Origin: Acidobacteriota bacterium
GTDB lineage: Bacteria; Acidobacteriota; Blastocatellia; RBC074
Length of the DNA: 33,325 nt
Direction of reading: 5' to 3'
Assembly: GCA_016789605.1 (NCBI GenBank)
Contig: JAEUQO010000105.1
Location: 1-33,325 of the forward strand
Shown here: piece by piece, positions 25,828 through 32,521 of the stretch
Layout of the letters: each line of letters begins with the position of its first letter
Position numbering within the stretch: position 1 is the first letter of the stretch
Notes under the pieces: generated by a model
Databases searched by the model: none
What the model was told of the DNA's origin: nothing
What the model saw: only the letters and a program-made list of their open reading frames with translations
Made by a program: the position numbers and the translations under genes

Positions 25828-26907
25828 AATGATGAAATACGGCAAGGCGGCCAGCATGCTGATGCTGACGCCGAGCAAATTGCGCGACGCCGCCCGCAGC
25901 ATTGAATTCGGCACCTCAATGATGTCGTTGGGCAACAGCGCCACGTCTGCGATTTTGTTTTTGTGGATATCGCTCAGACGGAAGATCTTTTCCGTGCGTT
26001 TGTCGGTCGCCGGGTCCTGGCGAATCAGGTGCACGCGGCCTTGCGCGCCTTCCATGTTGATACCGCCTGCTTGCGCGATGGCTTGCGACAGGGTGAGTTT
26101 GTTCGTCAGGGAAAATGCGCCCGGACGATTGACCGCCCCCGTGACAAAAACCTGTTCGGCTTCGGGAATGCTCACGACGTCACCCGGTTGCACGTAAACG
26201 TTGGCTTCGATTTTGCCCGACAACAGATCGCGCAATTTGATGGAAGATAATGCCGTCAGAATGGAGATGGTGCCTGCTTCGGGTTCTTCAGACGGCGTGG
26301 CGGATTTGCTTCCTGGCGCTGCCGCCGGTTTGCCCGGCAGGTTGACCGCGCAAAAATCGAAATCGTCGCTGTGGATGATGTGGATGGTTTCGCCCGCCCG
26401 GTTGGTGGGGCCGCCCGCATAAGTCAACAGTTCCAGCAATCGCACACGACGTTGCATTTGAAAGCGGGCCGGATTACTGACTGCGCCAATCACGGCAACG
26501 GGCTGACTTTTGTATTCCTTGACCAAGACGTCTACTTGCGGATCGCGCAAATACTTTTGATATTTCTCAGTGATTTGCTGGGCGATTTCTGCCTCGGTCA
26601 AACACGCGGCGGTGAATTCTTCGATAAAGGGAAGCCGTATGCGTCCGGCTTCGTTGACGCGACGGTCGCCACTTAGTTCCGGGCGGTTAAAGACGCGAAT
26701 ATCAAGCACGTCGCCCGGCCCAATGCGATAGTTCTTTTCCGGGTCAGGACGCGCGGTTGAACTGAGAACCGGCGCGCGGTCGGTGAGCACGGGCGCTTGT
26801 TGATTCGGGCGCAACACGGGCGCAGGTGTTTGTGCCCACGACACACGCGCAGCAGAAAGCAGCAGTACGAACACTAAAAAATACGACGTTCGGATTCGCC
26901 ACACCAT
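25822..26907 (-). CDS. wza: Outer-membrane polysaccharide export protein, Wza-like
   Basis: The protein is 361 aa from ATG 26905-26907, supported by AAAGG 6-7 nt upstream; the frame stays open further upstream but without a signal sequence. The N-terminus is a signal peptide ending ARVSWAQ, and there is no lipobox Cys, unlike E. coli Wza. The Poly_export domain starts at YRIGPGDVLDIRVFNRPEL (60-78). Two SLBB domains follow, with VIGAVSNPARF (139-149) and VTGAVNRPGAFSL (255-267). Between them is a low-complexity Pro/Ala/Ser insert at about 190-212. A hydrophobic C-terminal stretch (about 345-360) could be the outer-membrane-facing helix. It is the first gene of the polysaccharide run, 68 bp ahead of wzc, and should form the export channel. 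Confidence 0.92.
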   Translation of the reverse strand: MVWRIRTSYFLVFVLLLSAARVSWAQTPAPVLRPNQQAPVLTDRAPVLSSTARPDPEKNYRIGPGDVLDIRVFNRPELSGDRRVNEAGRIRLPFIEEFTAACLTEAEIAQQITEKYQKYLRDPQVDVLVKEYKSQPVAVIGAVSNPARFQMQRRVRLLELLTYAGGPTNRAGETIHIIHSDDFDFCAVNLPGKPAAAPGSKSATPSEEPEAGTISILTALSSIKLRDLLSGKIEANVYVQPGDVVSIPEAEQVFVTGAVNRPGAFSLTNKLTLSQAIAQAGGINMEGAQGRVHLIRQDPATDKRTEKIFRLSDIHKNKIADVALLPNDIIEVPNSMLRAASRNLLGVSISMLAALPYFIIR

Positions 26908-27250
26908 AACTTGCCTTTCGTTGCCGTTTGACATGCCGGCAGCCAATAAGGGGGATTTTGATTGCAATGCGTTACCCGGGGATTGGGGAATACAATTCTG
27001 CCTGCTTTTCACGGGGCCAGAATGCTCAACGTGAAAAGCGAAAACCATCGCGTGCGCTGAACCGCGACGCTCGAAAATTATCAAAACTCTTTGGTAATCC
27101 GCTTTTGCTGCAACTGGTGGCTAAGTATCGCCGAAGCTCTCAAAGCCTGTCAAACCGATTAACTTTAAGACTTTGTTGGCTTTGGGCGTTGGCGTCACCA
27201 GCGGCGGATGCTTGCCGAGGGCGTCGTGATTCGCTAGTCTCTGCGGCGCG
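26908..27250. promoter_or_regulatory. Divergent regulatory region between wza and the TPR gene
   Basis: This 343-bp non-coding stretch separates two divergently transcribed genes, so it must hold both promoters unless one gene is leaderless. I could not find a convincing -35/-10 pair. On the minus strand GATAAT (27085-27080) is a good -10 match but lacks a -35 at the right spacing. Its clearest structure is the inverted repeat listed separately at 27004-27039. The Shine-Dalgarno AAAGG for wza is at its left end; the TPR gene start has no clear one. Confidence 0.5.
27004..27039. promoter_or_regulatory. 10-bp-arm inverted repeat, candidate operator
   Basis: Perfect arms GCTTTTCACG (27004-27013) and CGTGAAAAGC (27030-27039) are separated by 16 bp. 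The dyad centre lies about 114 bp before the wza start and about 229 bp before the divergent TPR gene. An arm-to-arm centre distance of 26 bp, between two and three helical turns, would suit a dimer or paired dimers. It could also fold as a 5'-leader hairpin. The repeat is read directly; the binding role is inferred. Confidence 0.5.
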
Positions 27251-28588
27251 ATGAGCAACATTTCTATTCCCTTGCCCCTTCGTCTGTTGTTGTTTGTGGT
27301 GTTGTTGGCCGGTTGCACCTTGCTGGGATGGTTTGCCTTCCAGTTTGCCGCCGGTGACAGCGTCATGACCTTCGTGCAGCGTAACCCGAATCTTGCGCCA
27401 GAGGCGCAGTTGGCGGGCGCGGATGCCGCAGTCGCGTATGCCCCGCGGGACCCGCTGCTGCATTTGCGGCGTGGCGGAGTGTATCTGAACGCTGCCAACG
27501 AAGACTTGTCCGAAGAGAGATTGGCGACCGCGCTCAACGAATTGCGCACGGCGACGCGCCTGAGCCCGGAAGATTATCGCAACTGGCTGGCGCTGGGACG
27601 GGCGCTGGATCGCAGCGGAGAAAACCAGGACGCGCGCGCCGCGCTGGAACGTGCCGTGCGGTTGGCGCCACAGCATTTCGAACCGCATTGGGCGTTGGGC
27701 AATCATCTGCTGCGCGTTGGGGAACGCGACGCTTCTTTTGCGCAGATGCGGCTGGCATTGCGCACGCGGCCTTCGGCGTTGCCGCTGGTGCTGGATTACG
27801 CCTGGAATGTTTATCAGGGAGACGGTCGGGCGATTGCCGCCGCACTTGATCCGCCAGCGGAATTGCAAATGCCTTTGGTCGTGCAGTTGATTGTGCGTGG
27901 CCGTGTCGAAGACGGCATTGCCGTCTGGCGCGCGGTAAAACAACCCAGTTCGGCAGATGCGCAGAAAGTTGCCGAAGCGCTGTTTTTTGCCGGTCGCTAT
28001 GCTCAGGCTTACGATGTGTGGAATGCGGCGGCGTTGCCGGATCGGCCCACGCCTGATGCCGGATCGTTGCTTTCCAACGGCGGGTTCGAACGCAAACTGG
28101 CGCTGAATGATGCGACGCCGTTTTTGACCTGGCGCGTAACGCCGATGACAGGCGTGCGCATTACGCTCGACCGCCAGACGCCGCATTCGGGCGAACAAAC
28201 CTTGCGCGCCAGTTTTGATCTGGGCGGCAACACACCGTTTAATATCGCGACGCAAACGGTGCGCGTGAATCCTTCCACGAATTATGTGTTGAGTTTTGCC
28301 GTGCGCAGCGAGGAATTGCAGAGTCTGAGTACGCCGTTGGTCGAAGTCTATGACGCTGCGTTTGAGATTGCGGGCGGGAATCGTGTGCGGGCGGCGATTC
28401 CGCAATTGCCGGTGGGCACGCAGGCCTGGACCGAACACAAACTGGCGTTTACGACCAACTCTGCAACCGAAGCCGTTACAGTGCGAGTTCGGCGGCCCCC
28501 TTGCAGCGAGCCGCCGTGTCCGATCTCAGGCCGAATCTGGCTGGATGAGTTTCGTCTGGTTTCAGGGACGGGCGTCAGCGCGCGATAG
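27251..28588 (+). CDS. TPR-repeat envelope protein with C-terminal jelly-roll (CBM-like) domain
   Basis: This 445-aa protein has an N-terminal hydrophobic segment RLLLFVVLLAGCTLLGWFAF, where LLAGC fits a lipobox (Cys22). The hydrophobicity continues past the Cys, so a simple membrane anchor is also possible. Residues 50-260 contain TPR-like helices (LNELRTATRLSPEDYRNWLALGRALDRSG, then ALERAVRLAPQHFEPHWALG and more). Residues 270-440 read as a beta-sandwich like carbohydrate-binding CenC/CBM4-9 modules: LLSNGGFERKL, W294, PHSGEQTLRASFD, VNPSTNYVLSFAVRS and IWLDEFRLV. It is the only plus-strand gene, divergent from wza. It could scaffold or bind the polysaccharide or its machinery at the envelope, by analogy with TPR proteins in other export systems; that is inference. 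The 3' end overlaps the convergent gene by 27 bp. Confidence 0.85.
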   Translation: MSNISIPLPLRLLLFVVLLAGCTLLGWFAFQFAAGDSVMTFVQRNPNLAPEAQLAGADAAVAYAPRDPLLHLRRGGVYLNAANEDLSEERLATALNELRTATRLSPEDYRNWLALGRALDRSGENQDARAALERAVRLAPQHFEPHWALGNHLLRVGERDASFAQMRLALRTRPSALPLVLDYAWNVYQGDGRAIAAALDPPAELQMPLVVQLIVRGRVEDGIAVWRAVKQPSSADAQKVAEALFFAGRYAQAYDVWNAAALPDRPTPDAGSLLSNGGFERKLALNDATPFLTWRVTPMTGVRITLDRQTPHSGEQTLRASFDLGGNTPFNIATQTVRVNPSTNYVLSFAVRSEELQSLSTPLVEVYDAAFEIAGGNRVRAAIPQLPVGTQAWTEHKLAFTTNSATEAVTVRVRRPPCSEPPCPISGRIWLDEFRLVSGTGVSAR

Positions 28589-29521
28589 CCATTGTCCTCC
28601 CATCCACTTGTTCGTTTCTTTGGGTAGATTGATCATTTTGGGCGGCGTGTAAGTCGCCAGCGACTTCCAGAGAATCGTCAGTGCGCCGTCTTTATCTTGC
28701 CGAATAATGCGAAAGGCGATCAGTGCATCTGAGCGCTTGTAGATCGTCGAACGCAGCACATACACCTGATTCAACATCGGCGGAAACCAGGATTTGTAGA
28801 TGAATCCGTCGGCTTGATAGCCTGCGGCATTTTGCTGAAATTGCGTATTGGCTTGTGTGAAATCCACTGGTGGTTGGAATTGTGCCAAATGCGTGACACC
28901 GACGCTGTCTGGTTTGACAACCTCTAGCGGAACGTCTCCGATCAAAGTCATCGCGCCCAAACAAAAGCCTGCAATTCCCGTTTTTAGCAGGTCATTTTGT
29001 AACGCGATATCAATCCATTCACTGGGGTCGTGCTTCTTTTTGGTGAACGAATAAAACGAGCCTCCGCCGAACAAGGTGAGCGCCGTTTTCTTTTGCTCCA
29101 ATTCTTCGATGCTGACTACGCCGCCCGCAGCCGCGCGTTCTGCGACCAGCAATTTGAAAATGCCGGTATTCGGATCGCGCAAAAACTCTGCATATTGGCG
29201 GCGATCTTCCACGCTGGGTTCCAGCAATTTTCGTTCGGCGGCAGGCAACAAATCTTCTGACGTCACATAATCAGATTCACTGCCGCGGCTTTTCCTACGG
29301 TCCTGGCCTTTTTGCGCGCCCATCTTGAAAAACTCGTCCCGGTTCTGGTTTTGCCGGTTCATGATCTGGTCGTTCATGCTTTGCTGTCGGGACTGTTGCT
29401 TGGCGGCTTCGCTGGTGTGGTTTTGTACTGGCGCGGGCGCTTGGGCAAACGCCGTTGCACAGGCGCCACACAAAAACGTGCCGCCAATTATGTTGCGAAC
29501 TGTCAGAGCCAGGCGTTTCAT
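28562..29521 (-). CDS. Secreted protein of unknown function
   Basis: This 319-aa protein is not recognised. It starts at ATG 29519-29521, backed by a strong Shine-Dalgarno GGGAGGTGA and an ATGA overlap with the amidohydrolase stop. A signal peptide ends around ATAFAQ (residue 27); Cys18 and Cys21 lie inside it. Residues 30-95 are polar, Gln/Asn/Arg-rich (SRQQSMNDQIMNRQNQNRDE) and probably disordered. From about 95 onward it looks folded, with a Gly/Phe-rich strand LTLFGGGSFYSFTKKKHDP (149-166), one Cys187, and a beta-rich half containing WFPPMLNQVYVLRST and IAFRIIRQDKDGALTILWKSL. No transmembrane helix or catalytic motif stands out. Its tight link to the amidohydrolase suggests a common regulatory unit, not necessarily a shared pathway. 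It overlaps the convergent TPR gene by 27 bp. Confidence 0.85.
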   Translation of the reverse strand: MKRLALTVRNIIGGTFLCGACATAFAQAPAPVQNHTSEAAKQQSRQQSMNDQIMNRQNQNRDEFFKMGAQKGQDRRKSRGSESDYVTSEDLLPAAERKLLEPSVEDRRQYAEFLRDPNTGIFKLLVAERAAAGGVVSIEELEQKKTALTLFGGGSFYSFTKKKHDPSEWIDIALQNDLLKTGIAGFCLGAMTLIGDVPLEVVKPDSVGVTHLAQFQPPVDFTQANTQFQQNAAGYQADGFIYKSWFPPMLNQVYVLRSTIYKRSDALIAFRIIRQDKDGALTILWKSLATYTPPKMINLPKETNKWMGGQWLSRADARP

Positions 29522-31230
29522 CGTTTCACCTCCCAAACGATTTCGCCGCCGATGACGGTCATCACACAGCGGGTTTTCAAGATCTCGGCTTCAGGAATGG
29601 TCATAATGTCGGCAGACAATACGGTCAGGTCCGCCCATTTGCCAACTTCGATAGAACCGCGTTGCTTTTCTTCAAACGCGGCATAGGCAGGCCACAGCGT
29701 GAACATTTTCAGCGCCTGTGCGCGCGTGACGGCTTCTTCCGGGTGCCAACCGTCGCCCGAAAATCCTTTTTGATCTTTGCGAGCGACAGCGGCATAGAAT
29801 TCGATCATCGGTTCGCCGCGTTCGACCGGCGCGTCAGAACCGCCCGCGATGATGTTGCCTTGCTTCAAAAACGTTTGCCAGGCGTATGCGCCGGTCAACC
29901 GTTTCAGACCCAGGCGGCTGGCCGCGAAATGCAAATCACCGATGGCGTGTGACGGTTGCATCGAAGGAATGATTTTGAGTTTGGCAAAGCGCGGAATGTC
30001 GTCAGGATGCACGATCTGTGCGTGTTCGATGCGCCAGCGCGGTTCCGTGCGCTCCATACGTTCGATCATCGGCACTTCGGTAAAAGCGGTCTCGTACCAA
30101 TCCAGAATTGTACGGTTGGCGCGGTCGCCGATGGCGTGCGTTTCGACCTGGATGGTCTTTTTCAGCGCTTCTTTCAACATCGGCACGACTTGCTCTTCTT
30201 TGAAGGTCAAAAAGCCGTTGGTGTCGTGATCGGCGTAATTGTCAATCAGGGCTGCGCCTTTGGAACCGAGCGCGCCGTCAATGCTGACCTTGATTGTGCG
30301 CACGGTCAGGTGACCGTCGTAAAGTCCGATTTGCGGGCCTTCGCGCAACAGGCGCTGTGCATCAGGGCCAGGACCGCGAATGGCTTCATACAGGCGAATG
30401 CGCAGCTTCTTTTCGCCCAGCAGCTTTTTCATCAGCTCGATTTGATCCCAGCCGACGCCCGCATCCTGGATTTGCGTCCAGCCGAGCGAGGTGCTGCGTT
30501 TGTCGGCCAGAATCAGGGCTTGTTCCAAATCGGCCTTGGTCGCTGACGGGATGTTGCGCGAAACCAAGCCTTGCGCGCGATCCAGCAACATGCCGTTCGG
30601 TTCGCCGCGCTGTTTGTCGAGCATGATTTCGCCGCCAAACGGGCTGGGCGTGTCTTTGGTGATGTTGGCCAGTTGTAACGCGGCGCTGTTGACGATTGCG
30701 CCGTGTCCGTCGGCGCGGCTCAAAAAGACCGGATTGTTGGGCGCGATTTTGTCCAAATCCCAGCGCGTCGGAAACACTTGCGGCTTCCAGAACGTTTCGA
30801 TCCAACCGCGCCCGGTCACCCATTCACCCGGCTTGGCTTTGTCCACGCGCGCTTTGACCTTGGCCAGAAAGTCTTCCAGGCTGGTGGTGCCTTCGAGGTT
30901 CAAGTTCATTTCCCGAAAGCCGACGCCGGAAAAGTGATAGTGCGCATCAGCCAGACCCGGCACCACGGTCGCACCTTTCAAATCCACGACGCGAGTGCCT
31001 TTGCCTTCGTATTTTTTCGCGTCCGCCGAAGAACCAACAAAGATGATGCGGCCATATTGCACGGCGATGGCTTCGACTTTGGGGCGGTCGTCGTACAAGG
31101 TGTAAACGACGCCGTTTTTCAGCACGAGGTCTGCCGGATCGAGCTTGCCTTCTTTTTGCGTGAAGGCGCTGTGCGTGGCCGTGACCAGCGAGAAAAGCGA
31201 GAGACTGACGAGCAGGGCAATGGTTCTCAT
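29518..31230 (-). CDS. Secreted YtcJ-type amidohydrolase
   Basis: The protein is 570 aa from ATG 31228-31230 (GGAG 8 nt upstream). A signal peptide MRTIALLVSLSLFSLVTATH precedes the metallo-dependent hydrolase domain. The metal ligands are HxH in PGLADAHYHF (His97, His99), a candidate bridging Lys314 in TIKVSIDG, His365 in ETHAIGDR, His403 in RIEHAQ, and Asp466 in GGSDAPVE. The composite beta-sandwich halves are at residues 35-90 and 520-570 (GSIEVGKWADLTVLS). This matches the YtcJ/amidohydrolase 3 family, whose substrates are mostly unknown. Signal peptide and neighbours put it in the periplasm next to a nine-heme cytochrome. Hydrolysis of an amide or cyclic amide is expected; the substrate is not inferable. 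All metal ligands appear intact. Confidence 0.93.
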   Translation of the reverse strand: MRTIALLVSLSLFSLVTATHSAFTQKEGKLDPADLVLKNGVVYTLYDDRPKVEAIAVQYGRIIFVGSSADAKKYEGKGTRVVDLKGATVVPGLADAHYHFSGVGFREMNLNLEGTTSLEDFLAKVKARVDKAKPGEWVTGRGWIETFWKPQVFPTRWDLDKIAPNNPVFLSRADGHGAIVNSAALQLANITKDTPSPFGGEIMLDKQRGEPNGMLLDRAQGLVSRNIPSATKADLEQALILADKRSTSLGWTQIQDAGVGWDQIELMKKLLGEKKLRIRLYEAIRGPGPDAQRLLREGPQIGLYDGHLTVRTIKVSIDGALGSKGAALIDNYADHDTNGFLTFKEEQVVPMLKEALKKTIQVETHAIGDRANRTILDWYETAFTEVPMIERMERTEPRWRIEHAQIVHPDDIPRFAKLKIIPSMQPSHAIGDLHFAASRLGLKRLTGAYAWQTFLKQGNIIAGGSDAPVERGEPMIEFYAAVARKDQKGFSGDGWHPEEAVTRAQALKMFTLWPAYAAFEEKQRGSIEVGKWADLTVLSADIMTIPEAEILKTRCVMTVIGGEIVWEVKR

Positions 31231-31267
31231 CAAATGTACTCCGAAAATTGGTTGATCAAGTTCCGGC

Positions 31268-32281
31268 TCAACCGGAAGAAGGCAGGACTTTGAAATCGTC
31301 GCGCGTGTGACAACGGCTACAGGAGCCGCCGCCTTCGCTGCCGGGTTCGCCGCTGAAGACTTTGCGGCCCAGGTGCACGCCGCCGTCGTGACAGCTGAAA
31401 CAGCCGCGCCCGCTGCGTTCGTTGGGTGTCAGGTGTTCTTTGACCTTCAGCGAAATCGGCGCGGTCTGGTTATAGCCAGCGTTGATGGTGTGGCATTCGC
31501 TGCAACTGCCGTTGGTATAGCCGACGTGTTGCTGGTGCGTGAAGCGCGCGCCATAGGCACGGCTGATGTATTTCGCCGCGTAAAGCTGAATGTTGGTTGT
31601 CTGTTCCGTATGACAAACTTTGCAATCGGATTTCTGGCTGGCTTTCTGATCGGCGCTATTTGGCGCGTGGCAGACAAAACATTCCGGGTGGCCGGCGATC
31701 GTCAACGGCGCAGGTTTGGCGGCGTCGGCTTTGTGGCAGAAATTGCACGCGGTTTTTTGCCCGTTCGGCAAATTGTAGCCGACGTGTAATTCATGCTGTT
31801 TGGCGTCAAAGAACGCGTTGAAATCGTAGCGCGCCGGAAAGTCGCGTTGCGGTGGACGTGCCGTCAACCCTTGCCGCGTGTTGTGACAGATCGTGCAGGT
31901 TTGCATCGGTTGCCCGGTGAATTGCGGAATATGACATTCGACGCAGGCTTTGTGGCCGGGAAATTTCAACAACAACTGTTTGTTGCGGGTGGTGGTTTCG
32001 ACGATGCTTTTCTGTAAATCGCGCTGATCGTGGCACGAGTCGCATTTCAAAATGCGCGCGTGGTTGGTGCCCGGCACATTGACCGTGCCCAGGTGCGACT
32101 GATGCGTGAAATGTTCGTAATCCTTGGGGGCGGCTGGTTGTGCAGCTTGATTGGGCGAAGCCGCGGGCGCAGCGGCTTTATTTTTTTGCTGACCACGCGC
32201 GGCAAACGGATTGCTCAGCGCCAAACACAGCGCACAGCCACACAACACCAAGGCGATTTTGATTCTGTCTCTCCACATCAT
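31268..32281 (-). CDS. Secreted nine-heme c-type cytochrome
   Basis: This 337-aa protein has a signal peptide (about 1-30) followed by an Ala/Pro/Gln-rich linker to residue 53. Nine CxxCH heme-binding motifs start at Cys80, 113, 129, 179, 201, 220, 260, 294 and 321. Additional His residues such as FTHQSH (58-63) and FTHQQH (247-252) are spaced like distal ligands in class III/doubled-CXXCH multiheme cytochromes. It should be matured by the Ccm or Ccs system and carry electrons in the periplasm or at the cell surface. It follows a tetraheme cytochrome after 240 bp and precedes the amidohydrolase by 37 bp. Two adjacent ATGs (32281 and 32278) are possible; GGA just upstream fits either. I do not assign a specific respiratory partner. 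Confidence 0.92.
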   Translation of the reverse strand: MMWRDRIKIALVLCGCALCLALSNPFAARGQQKNKAAAPAASPNQAAQPAAPKDYEHFTHQSHLGTVNVPGTNHARILKCDSCHDQRDLQKSIVETTTRNKQLLLKFPGHKACVECHIPQFTGQPMQTCTICHNTRQGLTARPPQRDFPARYDFNAFFDAKQHELHVGYNLPNGQKTACNFCHKADAAKPAPLTIAGHPECFVCHAPNSADQKASQKSDCKVCHTEQTTNIQLYAAKYISRAYGARFTHQQHVGYTNGSCSECHTINAGYNQTAPISLKVKEHLTPNERSGRGCFSCHDGGVHLGRKVFSGEPGSEGGGSCSRCHTRDDFKVLPSSG

Positions 32282-32521
32282 TGTTCCGTGTTCTTTAGAT
32301 CATTTTTCAATTCGCTTTACGGATTGGCCACAGAGCCACGGAGGCTCAGAGAAATACTTAGAAACCTCTGTGGCTCTGTGCCTCTGTGGCAAAACCCTTA
32401 CGCCAAAATGAAATCTGATCTAGCTTCTGCCGGATGGCAGGCTCGACGATTCGCAGCGCGTTTTCAGCGGCGAACATTGTCAATGCTCATCCGGGAATTG
32501 TCCATCCGTTTGCGGCTACCA
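32282..32521. other. Gap between the two cytochrome genes
   Basis: This 240-bp gap contains the imperfect palindrome at 32327-32390. It also has a 5-bp stem with a GGAT loop (CTGCC/GGCAG, 32427-32440) and a short dyad CATTGTCAATG at 32475-32485 that includes a minus-strand TTGACA. No -10 match lies at standard spacing from it and no T-run follows a stem, so neither promoter nor terminator is called. Confidence 0.55.
32327..32390. repeat. Imperfect palindromic repeat with CCACAGAG-type units
   Basis: The two arms, 32327-32352 and 32365-32390, pair at 21 of 26 positions around a 12-bp loop. The left arm starts GCCACAGAGCCACGGAGG and the right arm ends CTCTGTGCCTCTGTGGC. Each arm is itself built of degenerate 8-9-bp units of CCACRGAG type. 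From memory, very similar CCACAGAGGCACAGAG-type sequences are dispersed in several environmental bacterial phyla. Here it sits between two cytochrome genes and could fold as a long mRNA hairpin. Confidence 0.8.

Noticed and set aside
27140..28438. Long minus-strand open frame fully antisense to the TPR gene
   Set aside because: It is Arg/Gln/His-rich with no family features, while the plus frame has a membrane anchor, TPR-like helices and a jelly-roll-like domain.
32475..32485. CATTGTCAATG dyad as an operator or promoter
   Set aside because: The dyad is short (5-bp arms), and the minus-strand TTGACA inside it has no -10 partner at standard spacing.
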